From DATAEG01 sp963703085 (GTDB taxonomy: Bacteria; Actinomycetota; Actinomycetes; Mycobacteriales; Jatrophihabitantaceae), in assembly GCA_963703085.1 (NCBI GenBank), contig OY969789.1, forward strand, positions 992,001 to 1,056,000: DNA of 64,000 nucleotides, read 5' to 3'. The notes under the pieces are model-generated. The model was not told the DNA's origin and did no database searches. It was given only the letters and a program-made list of their open reading frames with translations. Within the stretch, counting starts at the first letter, position 1, and each line of letters opens with the position of its first letter. This document shows, piece by piece, positions 44,229 to 52,806 of the stretch. Both the position numbers and the translations under genes were made by a program.

Positions 44229-45266
44229 ATGACAGAGCGACGCACACGGATCGCCATCGTCGGAGCGGGAGTGATGGGTGGCGCCTACGCACGAGCGCTC
44301 ACCTCGGGCGCGTTGCGCTGGCGCGGTGAACTGGTCGGGGTGATGGACGCGGTGCCCGCCAGCGCGAAAGCGCTCGCCGAGGAGTGCGGGTGCGCCGCGT
44401 TCGATTCCCTCGACGCGCTTCTGGACACCGCGGCTCCGGATGCGGTGTACATCGCGGTCCCCGATCATCTGCACCGCGAGCCGTTCCTCGCCGTTGCCGA
44501 GCGTGGCGTGGCAATCCTCGTCGAGAAGCCGTTGGCAACCTCGGTGGCCGACGCCGTCGAGATGCGCGCTGCTGCGCAACGGACCGGCATCGTCGCGGAG
44601 GTCAACTTCTCCAATCGATTCAATCCGCCGTTTGTGCGTGCCTACGAGGCGATTCGCCGCGGCGAGATCGGTGAGGTGGTCGGGATGAACGCTCGGCTCA
44701 GCAACGTCATCGACTACCCGGTGAAGATGATGCGGTGGGCCGACCAGTCCACCTGCGGCTGGTTCCTGCTCAGCCATCTCTTCGACCTGGTCCGGTGGCT
44801 GACCGATGCCGAGGCGGACGAGGTCTCGGCGGCCGGCGTGAAGGGCAAGCTGACCAGTCTCGGGCTCGACACCTACGACCTGATGCAAGCTCTGGTCCGC
44901 TACGACACCGGCGCGAGCGGCATCTATGAGTCGGCCTGGGTGCTGCCCCCATCGCTGCCCTCGCTGGTGGACTGCAACGTGCAGATCCTGGGCAGCGAAG
45001 GGCGCGTGCTGATCGACACGCATTCGCAAATGGTGCAGGTTGCATCGACCTCGTCGCTGCAGTATCCCGGCACGCTCGACTGGACGAGCACCCGCATCGA
45101 GGCGTTCCTGGACAACGTCGACCGCCCGTCCGGGCAAGCATCATCTGTGCTGGACGACGGTGTCGCGAACACAGCTCTGCTGGTCGCGGTGCATGAAGCG
45201 GTCCGCACCGGCGCGTCGGTGCCGACCGGTATCGCCGGCCTGCTGACAACGGGAGCTGCCCGGTGA
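44229..45266 (+). CDS. Gfo/Idh/MocA-family oxidoreductase
   Basis: A 345-residue NAD(P)-dependent enzyme. IAIVGAGVMGGAYARAL is the Rossmann loop, VEKPLATSVADAVEM is the family EKP motif, and the C-terminal alpha/beta domain has the substrate site. ATG 44229 has CGGAG 9 nt upstream. It ends 4 bp inside the ceramidase-like gene. It probably oxidises or isomerises the imported sugar; the exact reaction is unknown. Confidence 0.87.
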   Translation: MTERRTRIAIVGAGVMGGAYARALTSGALRWRGELVGVMDAVPASAKALAEECGCAAFDSLDALLDTAAPDAVYIAVPDHLHREPFLAVAERGVAILVEKPLATSVADAVEMRAAAQRTGIVAEVNFSNRFNPPFVRAYEAIRRGEIGEVVGMNARLSNVIDYPVKMMRWADQSTCGWFLLSHLFDLVRWLTDAEADEVSAAGVKGKLTSLGLDTYDLMQALVRYDTGASGIYESAWVLPPSLPSLVDCNVQILGSEGRVLIDTHSQMVQVASTSSLQYPGTLDWTSTRIEAFLDNVDRPSGQASSVLDDGVANTALLVAVHEAVRTGASVPTGIAGLLTTGAAR

Positions 45267-46579
45267 CGACCCTGCGGGTCGGGGCAGCGAAGCGGGCTCT
45301 TACGCCGCCGGTCGGCGGGCCGATGGCCGGATACGCGTTACGCAGCTCCGGCGCGACCGGCACACATGATGATCTGCAGTGCCGGGCGACCGTCTTCGAC
45401 GACGGCAGCACCGTGTTGGTCCTCGTCGTGTGCGACCTCGTCTACGCAACCCGGGCGATTACCGCTCTGGCCCGCCGCTACGTCGCTGCTGCACTGTCGA
45501 TCGCCGAGGAGCAGGTGATGATCACGGCAACGCACACGCACTGCGGTCCGGCCGAGCTCGCCGCGCCCGCCGGGGCCGAGCTGCAGGAGCACATCGCCGA
45601 TCGGATCCGGGTGGCTGCGGAGGCGGCGATGGCGGCGCGGCGACCGGCTCGTCTCGTGGTGGGTGTCCGGTCCGTTCCCGGCATCAGCGCGAACCGGCGC
45701 AGCGCCGCGTCGCCGGCGGACGATCTCGCGCACGTCCTGGTTGCCTATCCCGAGGATGGCACTGATCCCATCGCCACGATCGTCAACTTCGCCTGCCATG
45801 CGACCGTGCTCGAACACGACACGATCGAGTACTCGGCAGACTTCCCTGGTGCGATGTGCGAGGCGCTCGAGGCCCACGGCGGCGGCATCGCCGTGTACCT
45901 GCAGGGATGCGCCGGCGACGTGAATCCCGTTTACGCGACGCACACCTGGGCTGATTGCCGGCGGATCGGCGGGATCTTGGCCGCGGCCGGAATGCAGGTG
46001 ATCCTGGACGGTGCCGGGTTGCTGCACGGGCTGCACCTGATCAACCCGAGCTGGAACGAGGAATTGGACGCCGCCGAGCGCAGCGGCGTCAGGGTGGTGC
46101 CCGCCGGCAAGCTGGATTGCGCGAGCAGCCTGGTGGCCGTGACTCCGGCACCGATCCTCCAGGATCGCCCCGATACCGCTGAAGATGTGCCTCAGCCGAG
46201 TGTCGAGCAGCGCCGGCGTCAGGCAATGCAGACGTCCCTGCGCTGGATCCAGGATCTTCGCGCCGGCGACAGCCTCTTCGGCGTCTTCGACGAGCCCACT
46301 GCCGAACTCGACACGCTCGAAGTGCAGCGATTCCACCTCGGCACCGGACTCGACCTCGTGGCGCTGCCCGGCGAGCCGTTCCAGTCCGCCGCCCGGGCCA
46401 TTCGCGATGCGGTCCCGGGCACCGTCCTCGTGGCCGGCTACGCAAACCAGTCCGCCGGCTACCTCCCGCCCGCGCCGGCCTTCGCGGAACTCGGCTACGA
46501 AGTGGGTTGCTGCCAATACGTATCCGGCACCGCAGAGGCAGTTACCGCTGCGACGCAGCAGCTGCTCGACGGGCGCTGA
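45263..46579 (+). CDS. Neutral/alkaline ceramidase N-terminal domain-like hydrolase
   Basis: A 438-residue protein with the core of the neutral ceramidase fold: THTHCGPAEL, FACHATVL...YSADFPGAM and LQGCAGDVNP, which in true ceramidases carry the Zn ligands and catalytic Ser. It lacks the C-terminal domain of ceramidases and any signal peptide. Such short versions are frequent in sugar operons, so it is more likely to hydrolyse an amide such as an N-acyl amino sugar than a sphingolipid. It starts with GTG overlapping the oxidoreductase by 4 bp. Confidence 0.8.
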   Translation: MTTLRVGAAKRALTPPVGGPMAGYALRSSGATGTHDDLQCRATVFDDGSTVLVLVVCDLVYATRAITALARRYVAAALSIAEEQVMITATHTHCGPAELAAPAGAELQEHIADRIRVAAEAAMAARRPARLVVGVRSVPGISANRRSAASPADDLAHVLVAYPEDGTDPIATIVNFACHATVLEHDTIEYSADFPGAMCEALEAHGGGIAVYLQGCAGDVNPVYATHTWADCRRIGGILAAAGMQVILDGAGLLHGLHLINPSWNEELDAAERSGVRVVPAGKLDCASSLVAVTPAPILQDRPDTAEDVPQPSVEQRRRQAMQTSLRWIQDLRAGDSLFGVFDEPTAELDTLEVQRFHLGTGLDLVALPGEPFQSAARAIRDAVPGTVLVAGYANQSAGYLPPAPAFAELGYEVGCCQYVSGTAEAVTAATQQLLDGR

Positions 46580-46740
46580 GCCGCACGCGGCGACCGCGAG
46601 GTAGAACACGGTCACCAGCACGAACTTGTAGTGTCCGAGCCGACAGCGTCGCCGGAACTGACCTCGCCCGCGGAACGCGACCGAGCGGACTCCTGAGCAT
46701 CTCCCGCGCGAACCAGCGAGCCAAAGGAACCGCAGCAAAC

Positions 46741-47704
46741 ATGACCCGTCCGGTGATCACCCTCGACGACGTCGAATCCGCAGCCGCCCAGATCGAGGAC
46801 GTAGCGCACCGAACTCCGGTCGCAACCTCCCGCACGCTGAACCAGATGGTCGGCGTCGAGGTGTTCCTCAAATGCGAGAACTTGCAACGCATCGGCGCGT
46901 TCAAGTTCCGCGGCGCGTACAACGCCATCGCCCGCCTCGATGCCGACCAGCTGGCCCGGGGCGTGGCCACGTACTCGTCCGGAAACCATGCCCAGGCCAC
47001 CGCGCTGGCCTGCCAGGAGCTCGGCACCCGTGCGGTGGTGCTCATGCCCAAGGACACCCCGGCGTCCAAGGTCGCTGCCACGAAGTCTTATGGCGCCGAA
47101 ATCATCACCTACGACAGGTACTCCGAGGACCGCGTCGCGCTAGGGAATGATCTGGCCGAGAGCCGCGGGCTAACCCTGATCCCGCCGTACGAACATCCGC
47201 ACATCATGGCCGGTCAGGGCACCGCTGCTCTGGAGCTGCTCGACGAGGTCGGACCGCTCGACATGATCGCCGTGCCAGTCGGCGGGGGCGGACTCATGGC
47301 CGGCTGCGCCACTGCGGCCAAGGGCCGTCTACCCGGACACCACGATGCTCGGCGTAGAGCCGGAGAACGGCGACGACACAAGGCGATCACTCGAGGCTGG
47401 GCACCGGGTGTCGATCCCGGTTCCGACGACGATCGCCGACGGCCTGTCTGCGAACACACCGGGAGAGCTGACGTTCTCGGTCAATCAACGACTGGTCGAC
47501 GAGATGGCCCTGGTGACCGACGAGCAGATCCGCACCGCGATGCGGTTCGCGTTCGAGCGCCTGAAACTCGTGGTCGAACCGAGCGGAGCGATCGCCCTCG
47601 CCGCGGTCATGGCCGGCACAGTGCAGCTTCCGTCCCGGGTCGGCGTGATCATCTCGGGTGGCAACGTGGACGTATCGCGCTTCAACGAGCTGGTGCGCGA
47701 CTAG
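46741..47704 (+). pseudogene. Threonine/serine dehydratase-like enzyme with one frameshift
   Basis: A PLP enzyme of about 320 residues. FKFRGAYNA contains the PLP lysine, SSGNHAQATA binds substrate, and VPVGGGGLMAG binds the phosphate, all in the first frame. From near 47325 the match jumps to the next frame (MLGVEPENGDD...SGGNVD). One extra C in AAGGGCCGTCTACCC explains the jump: without it the text reads KGVYPDTTMLGVEPE. It would turn threonine or serine into an oxo acid and ammonia, or be a racemase. It follows the sugar operon by 160 bp. Confidence 0.85.
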
Positions 47705-47744
47705 CCCAGCCCGATCTGGGTCATCGTGCCGGCGTGCGTCGCTC

Positions 47745-49049
47745 TCAGTGCTGGGAGATGCGGCGGCGTCGGGCGATGACCAGGATGCCGGCCCCGAGGA
47801 GAAGTAGCGCGACGCCGAGCAGTCCGACTGGCTGGGCCGAGGATCCGGTGTTGGCCAGTGGCGCCGTGCCCGTTCCACTGTGGGTGGGCGTCGGAGTCGG
47901 GGTCACCGGGGCCGGTGCCGCGCACTGAATGGCGGTTCGCGGCGCGGTGGCCCGCACGATCATCGGTGCGATCGCGAAGGTGCCGTTCAACTCGCCGGCG
48001 TAGGTGACGGTCAGCAAGGATGCGGCGCCGCTGACGACGGTGCCCGTATTCGTGGCGGCGAGCAGCTTCCCGACACTGATGTTGAGGGTCTCACCCGGGT
48101 CACCTGGGCTGGGCGTGGCAAGCACAATCGTGTATCCGCCGTTAGCTGGAATGGGCGTGACCACTCCGAGAACGCTCAGGCTCACCGTCGGCGGGACGAA
48201 CACCAGACTGGATGTCGCGGCGGTGCCCGTCGCGGTGGCGGTCAGGCTGGGCTGGCGAGCCACGCTGACCGAGAAAGGGGCAGTGCCCGCGGGGTCGCCA
48301 GCGTTGCCCAGGAGGTCAATACTCGCGACCGACGAGCTGGCCCGGGCACGAACACCCCGACTGTCCCGAGGGCCCGCGATCGACGGCAATGACGTGGTGG
48401 TGCTCGTGCGGCCCACGCCGGTCGAGACCAACGTCGGGTCACCCGGTGCCACGTTCGGCTGAACTTTTCGGTTCTGACTCGCGCTGGTGATCCATTTCCT
48501 GAGCTGGGCTTGCGCCGCGGCGGTCGCGGTGCGGTTGGCAACCGGCGCGGGGGGCACGTCCAGCCCGACGTCGATACCCGCGGTGCTCACGCTGGTGGTC
48601 GACAGCGGTGTGCCCGCCGCCGGGCAGATCCGCTCCCCGGCCCACCGGGCCTGGACCGAGGCGTTGAGCGCACTCGCAGACAGGTCGGGACTATTGACAG
48701 TCAGCAGCGCTGCCTTGGTGGCCGCCGCGTGCGTCGGCGGAGCGGTCTGCTGGATCTGATTGACGGTGAGCCCGGCGATCGGCGTGCCCAGCGTCAGGTT
48801 GCTGCCGGCAGCAACGGTCCGGGGAGTAGCGGTGCTGTTCGCCGTGGCCAGCGAATCGGCCACCGACACATCGGTCAGCCGCAGCGGAGTCCCGAGGAAC
48901 GTCCCCGTCTCGTTGGCCAGCATCACCTGCGCCGCGGCCGATGCGCTGTATGCGGCCGGCAACGGGGCGGCCGATGCCGATCCCTGCGATACCAGACTGG
49001 TGAGGGATACCGCCGCTAGCGCAGCACTCAGCCGAATGAACCGACGCAT
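47745..49049 (-). CDS. Secreted LAxTG surface protein of unknown function
   Basis: A 434-residue protein with a signal peptide (MRRFIRLSAALAAVSL...ASA), a Ser/Thr/Ala-rich body of repeated beta-strand character, a PTPTPT hinge, and a C-terminal sorting signal: LANTG (about residues 398-402), a hydrophobic stretch and RRRR tail. LAxTG is the class E sortase motif of high-GC actinomycetes. AGGAG lies 6 nt before ATG 49049. A long, structured leader precedes it. It would be covalently joined to the cell wall; no enzymatic motif is seen. Confidence 0.82.
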   Translation of the reverse strand: MRRFIRLSAALAAVSLTSLVSQGSASAAPLPAAYSASAAAQVMLANETGTFLGTPLRLTDVSVADSLATANSTATPRTVAAGSNLTLGTPIAGLTVNQIQQTAPPTHAAATKAALLTVNSPDLSASALNASVQARWAGERICPAAGTPLSTTSVSTAGIDVGLDVPPAPVANRTATAAAQAQLRKWITSASQNRKVQPNVAPGDPTLVSTGVGRTSTTTSLPSIAGPRDSRGVRARASSSVASIDLLGNAGDPAGTAPFSVSVARQPSLTATATGTAATSSLVFVPPTVSLSVLGVVTPIPANGGYTIVLATPSPGDPGETLNISVGKLLAATNTGTVVSGAASLLTVTYAGELNGTFAIAPMIVRATAPRTAIQCAAPAPVTPTPTPTHSGTGTAPLANTGSSAQPVGLLGVALLLLGAGILVIARRRRISQH

Positions 49050-49431
49050 TGACACTCCTGGGCGTACGCCGCCCTGCCCGGCCGGCTCGAAGTCGGCCAC
49101 ACCGGCCGTCGACAGTCTGCGGTCTGATGACCCCACGGCGCAAGAGGCGCGCCCCAGTCGCCCGAGACTGGTTGGGCCTGCGCGCCCTCACGCGCCGGAC
49201 GCTCTCTTGCAAGTGAACTCGGCGCGGCTAGCCTCTCGAGCACGTCGCGCAACTGGACTCGGGTTGCGGTCCCCCCGGCTTGCCGTCGAGCTCGATGCGG
49301 TCGCCGTGGACTTGGGTACATCCGAATGCTGGGGCGCCAAGTGGCTGGAGCCGCAGGGGACTCACGCCCTGACCCCCACACCATGCGGCGGGGCCACCGA
49401 CGCGGGCATGCGACCGTGACACGAGATTGAG
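49050..49431 (-). promoter_or_regulatory. Long structured leader of the LAxTG gene, possible riboswitch
   Basis: No gene is seen. On the minus strand the leader has a CAGGG-N8-CCCTG hairpin near 49360-49380, a TCGAGCTCGA palindrome near 49290, the phrase AACCCGAGTCC near 49255, and a CCAGTC-N6-GACTGG hairpin near 49160. The phrase resembles the AACCCGAATCC part of the c-di-AMP (ydaO) riboswitch, which in actinomycetes often controls cell-wall proteins. The other conserved parts do not align convincingly by eye. The cobalamin class is a weaker alternative. Confidence 0.3.
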
Positions 49432-49474
49432 CTATCGCCCTCCGATGACAGGCGACCGACGACAAACGCGCAAA

Positions 49475-49500
49475 GGAGCCTGACCCGGCTGTCCGGACAC
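49475..49500 (+). repeat. IS3 inverted repeat (left in this orientation)
   Basis: Shares GGAGCCTGACCCG at the outer end and CCGGACAC at the inner end with the other repeat; five bases between differ. Confidence 0.8.
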
Positions 49501-49514
49501 GGTTGGTGTTGTGA

Positions 49515-50393
49515 TCATGCCGCTGTGACGGCGGTGGTGTGAAGGGTTTCGAACTCGTGTGGGGCCAGCATGTTCAGCGAGGTGGCGGCGGACAGGGTTG
49601 TAGAAGGCTTCGATCCATTCGAAGATCGCCGAAGCCAGCTGTTCCTGGCTTGACCATCGCTGGGTATCGAGTAGTTCCCGTTGCATGGTCGACCAGAACG
49701 ATTCGATCATCGTGTTGTCGACGTTGGAGGCGACGCGACCCATCGATCCGAGCAGCCCTGCAGCGCGGAGCCGGTGGCCGAACACCCAGGATGTGTAGAC
49801 GCTGCCGCGGTCGCTGTGAAGCACCGTGCCGGCTTCGGGTTGGCGTCGCCAGATCGCCATCTGCAGTGCGTCGACGACTAGCTCGGAGCGGATGTGGTCA
49901 GCGATCGACCACCCGACGACGACTCTGCTGAACACGTCGAGCACGGCGCAGCAGTAGACCTTGCCGGTCGCGGTCGGATGCTCGGTGACGTCGGTGCACC
50001 ACAGCCGGTTCGGGCCGGTGGCGGTGAACCTGCGCTGCACGAGGTCTTCATGCGGGGCCGGGTTTGGCCGGTTGCGGCGTTTGCGGTGGGTGTTGCCGCC
50101 GATACCGGCCAGGCCTGTCAGGCGCAGCAGCCGGGCCACCCGTTTGCGGCCGACCCGGACTCCGAGGCCCAGACGGAGCTCGGCATGCACTCTCGGTGCG
50201 CCATAACAGCCGCGAGACAGGCGGTGGATGTCCACGACCTGGTTCGCCAGGTACGCATCGTCGAGATCCCGTGCCGACGGGCCGACGGCCGCGCCACTCG
50301 TAGTAGCCCGAGCGTGACAGCTTCAGCATCCGGCAGGCCACCGCGACGTCGATGCCGTCAGCGGCCAGTTCGTGGACCAGCCGGAACCCTATT
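49515..50393 (-). pseudogene. IS3 transposase OrfB with frameshifts
   Basis: DDE integrase of IS3. WCTDVTE, FSRVVVGW, LHSDRGSVYTS and the last DDE region (NTMIESFWSTMQREL) are all present. It lies in the -1 frame of orfA and has no start of its own; the CCCAAAAT run at the end of orfA is the likely slippage site. Two more shifts break it: one near 50275-50290 (GYYEWRGR to PSARDLDDAYLANQ) and one near 49583 (FYNPVRR to SLNMLAPHEFE). Without the last, the stop would be at 49515, inside the element. Confidence 0.82.
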
Positions 50394-50676
50394 TTGGGAG
50401 GACGTTCTCCCGGGCGAAAAACGCCGAGGCACGCTTGAGGATCTCGATCTCCATCTCCTTGACCCGCAACTCCCGGCGCAGCCGAACCAACTCGGCACGC
50501 TCGTCGCTGCTCAGGCCCTCCTTGCGGCCCTCATCGACATCGGCGACGTCCATCCAGCGCCGAAGACACGACTCGCTGATCCCCAGATCAGACGCGATCA
50601 CAGCGATCGGCTTCTCCCGCAACCGCGCGAGGTCGACAGCCCTCTGACGGAACTCCGGTGGGTGAGCTCGAGGCAT
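50389..50676 (-). CDS. IS3 transposase OrfA
   Basis: A 95-residue helix-turn-helix protein (PPEFRQRAVDLARLREKPIAVIASDLGISESCLRRWM) with a C-terminal leucine-zipper-like helix ELVRLRRELRVKEMEIEIL. GAGAGGAG lies 6 nt before the ATG. The gene ends CTCCCAAAATAG, where a -1 slip gives the OrfAB transposase. OrfA alone normally represses or helps end recognition. Confidence 0.87.
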   Translation of the reverse strand: MPRAHPPEFRQRAVDLARLREKPIAVIASDLGISESCLRRWMDVADVDEGRKEGLSSDERAELVRLRRELRVKEMEIEILKRASAFFARENVLPK

Positions 50677-50716
50677 CCAGGACTCCTCTCCGAGAGAAAG
50701 TCTTCCCTCAGATCTG

Positions 50717-50742
50717 GTGTCCGGGCTAGCGGGTCAGGCTCC
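50717..50742 (-). repeat. IS3 inverted repeat (right in this orientation)
   Basis: Partner of the repeat at 49475-49500. Read on the minus strand it starts GGAGCCTGACCCG and ends CCGGACAC. It lies upstream of orfA. Confidence 0.8.
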
Positions 50743-50832
50743 ATCTTCGAGTAGGTATGCCTTGCCGGGCACGATGCCACCTGCCGGGGTCACTTGAGAT
50801 GAAGTTGGTAGCGAAGTCCGGCAGGCCGCTCG

Positions 50833-51060
50833 TCATGCGTTCGCCTTCCACGCTCGATAGCGCGTGAGCACCGCTTTGAGGTGCGCTGAGTGGTTCCAGC
50901 CGCGGTGGAAGTGGCGAAGACGTGGTCGACCTGCGCTTTGTTCAGCCCGTAGGGAAGTGAGACGAGCGCGTCGACTTCAGCGATGAGGTCGTCCTTTTCG
51001 AGCCGCATCTTGACCGAGCCAACTCCTCAGCCGGTTCGCGCCGGTCCACGGTCCTGACTG
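50833..51060 (-). pseudogene. Decayed C-terminal end of a restriction-modification methylase
   Basis: Reading from 51008 the text RLEKDDLIAEVDALVSLPYGLNKAQVDHVFAT, then in a second frame FHRGWNHSAHLKAVLTRYRAW, ending at a stop at 50833. This is the C-terminal pattern of Eco57I-type restriction-modification methylases (LDALVA..YGL, HVF.TFH.GW, RL..VL.HY). A third frame before 51008 (REPAEELARS) may belong too. The catalytic domain is absent, so only a remnant remains, with at least one frameshift near 50910. The IS3 end is 90 bp away. Confidence 0.55.
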
Positions 51061-51151
51061 GTGCAGCTCAGCCCTTTGTGGTGCACGGTCATCCGTCGAC
51101 GCACGTCGGCAGGACCGAACCCCAGCCGCATAGGGAGTGGTTCGATCCAGA

Positions 51152-52030
51152 TCATGCGGCAAAAACGGTGCCGGGCTGGCCGCTGACCCCCAGCCCGGTG
51201 ACGGCGAACACCGAACCGTCGGGGTCCGAGTCACCCAGGTCGAGACCGTCCCGAGCCGACGTCACGTACAGCACATCCAGGTCTGCACCCCCGAACGCAC
51301 AGGACGACGACTGCACGGCCGGAATGTCGATCCGACCCAGCCGCTGCCCGTCCGGGCCGATCCGGTCGATGCGGCGCCCACCCCAACGGGCAACCCACAG
51401 GTCGCCTTGGGCATCCACGCAGAGCCCGTCGGGTAGCCCCTCCGCGCGATCGAATTGGGCCAAGACCCGTCGTCGGTCCACGTCCGGACCGGCGCGGCCG
51501 AACTCGAATGCATAAAGCTCGTAGGCGAACGTGTCGATGAGATAGAAGGTGGCACCGTCCGGGCTCCACCCCATCCCGTTCGGCAGGGTCAGCCCGGTCA
51601 GTACCGTCTCAACCGACCAGTCCGGGCGGAGCACGTGCAGTGCTCCGGCGCCGGCGTTGAACTCCATCGCATTGCTGCCGGCCCACAGTTGTCCGAACGG
51701 ATCGCACTTCGCGTCATTCATCCGGACGCCGTCCGGCAAGAACGCGCTACGCACATCGAGCACGCCCTCGATCACTGTGCCGAAGCCCTCGGCGCACGCG
51801 ATCACGTAGCCGCCTGAGGCAGCGGGCGCCGCCGCGCCGATGAGCGTGGGTGCTGCCACCGTCTCGACCGCGCCCGTGACGGGGTCGCCGCGATGGATCA
51901 GCCCGTCCAGGATGTCGACCCAGTGCAACGCGCCGTCGTGCCAGACCGGGCCCTCGCCCAGTCGGTCGGAGGTGGCGAAGGCGACGTCGACCGGGACAGT
52001 CAATGCGCCGGCGTGGTCAGGCTCGCTCAT
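51152..52030 (-). CDS. SMP-30/gluconolactonase family lactonase
   Basis: A 292-residue six-bladed propeller. RLGEGPVWHDGALHWVDILDG, MNDAKCDPFGQLWAGSN, LPNGMGWSPDGATFYLIDT and LPDGLCVDAQGDLWVARWGG supply the Glu, Asn and Asp metal ligands of the family. It opens a sugar lactone to the acid. It is last in the leftward operon SDR-sulfatase-SDR-lactonase (55117 to 51152), 73 bp after the SDR. Confidence 0.87.
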   Translation of the reverse strand: MSEPDHAGALTVPVDVAFATSDRLGEGPVWHDGALHWVDILDGLIHRGDPVTGAVETVAAPTLIGAAAPAASGGYVIACAEGFGTVIEGVLDVRSAFLPDGVRMNDAKCDPFGQLWAGSNAMEFNAGAGALHVLRPDWSVETVLTGLTLPNGMGWSPDGATFYLIDTFAYELYAFEFGRAGPDVDRRRVLAQFDRAEGLPDGLCVDAQGDLWVARWGGRRIDRIGPDGQRLGRIDIPAVQSSSCAFGGADLDVLYVTSARDGLDLGDSDPDGSVFAVTGLGVSGQPGTVFAA

Positions 52031-52103
52031 ATCGCGCGTTCTGCATCAGCCTCAGCCTCACGAGTAGTGGATCGAGGAGTCCGGACTTGAACACGAGACG
52101 GGC

Positions 52104-52781
52104 TCAGTAGGTGGCCCGCCCGCCGCTGATGTCGTACACAGCTCCGGTGGAGAAGCTGACGCGTTCTGATGCCAGCCACGCCACCAGCTCGGCCACTTCG
52201 CCAGCGCGCCCGATCCGCTGCATGGGGATCATCGCGGTGATCCGCTCCAGCACGTCGCGGTCGGTGGTGCTGTTCATCGGGGTGTCGATGACGGCCGGCG
52301 CGATGGCGTTGACGAGAACACCGTGGGTGGCCAGTTCCTTGCCCAGGGATTTCGTCATACCGATCACCGCGGCCTTCGAGGCCGAGTAGGCGCTCATCCG
52401 CGGGTTACCCTCCTTGCCCGCGATGCTGGCGATGTTGATGATCCGGCCCCAGCCACGCTCGATCATGCCGGGCACCACCGCGCGGCACGTGTTGAATGCT
52501 CCGTCGACGTTCACCGCGAACGTACGTCGCCAGTCGTGGTCGGTGACCTCCCACATGGGCAGGTTCGGACCGACGATGCCCGCACTGTTGACCAGCACGT
52601 GCACGGCACCCAGCGCGCCGACCGCCGCTCTGACCGCCTCCGAGTCCGTCACGTCGACGACGACGTCGGCCGTCGGGTCGACGTCGAACCCGACGACCCG
52701 ATATCCGTCGTGGGCCAGTCGGACCGCGCACGCGGCGCCGAGCCCGCTGGCTGAACCGGTGATGACAGCAAGCCGTGCCAT
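52104..52781 (-). CDS. Short-chain dehydrogenase/reductase
   Basis: A 225-residue SDR. VITGSASGLGAACAVRL is the cofactor loop, DVTDSEAV binds the adenine, VLVNSAGIVG is the structural NNAG equivalent, and IASIAGKEG with YSASKAA holds the catalytic Ser, Tyr and Lys. ATG 52781 is chosen over longer starts. It ends VYDISGGRATY. In the proposed route it oxidises a sugar such as fucose or rhamnose to the lactone opened by its SMP-30 neighbour. Confidence 0.87.
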   Translation of the reverse strand: MARLAVITGSASGLGAACAVRLAHDGYRVVGFDVDPTADVVVDVTDSEAVRAAVGALGAVHVLVNSAGIVGPNLPMWEVTDHDWRRTFAVNVDGAFNTCRAVVPGMIERGWGRIINIASIAGKEGNPRMSAYSASKAAVIGMTKSLGKELATHGVLVNAIAPAVIDTPMNSTTDRDVLERITAMIPMQRIGRAGEVAELVAWLASERVSFSTGAVYDISGGRATY

Positions 52782-52806
52782 GCGATTTTCTCCGATCGAC
52801 TGGGTG

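Larger units (their letters stand above)
49475..50742 (-). mobile_element. IS3-family insertion sequence, 1268 bp, probably inactive
   Basis: Bounded by imperfect 26-bp inverted repeats and carrying orfA and orfB in the -1 relation typical of IS3. orfB has two apparent frameshifts, so it may not move. No target duplication is evident: the flanks read AAA and ATC. It lies beside a decayed methylase end. Confidence 0.85.

Noticed and set aside
47704..47722. CCCAG-N6-CTGGG hairpin as a terminator
   Set aside because: The stem is only 5 bp and no T run follows on either strand.
49330..49400. Cobalamin riboswitch
   Set aside because: A GCGGnnCCnGCCACU-like stretch is visible, but the rest of the B12 box and surrounding helices do not fit, and the downstream gene is not cobalamin-related.
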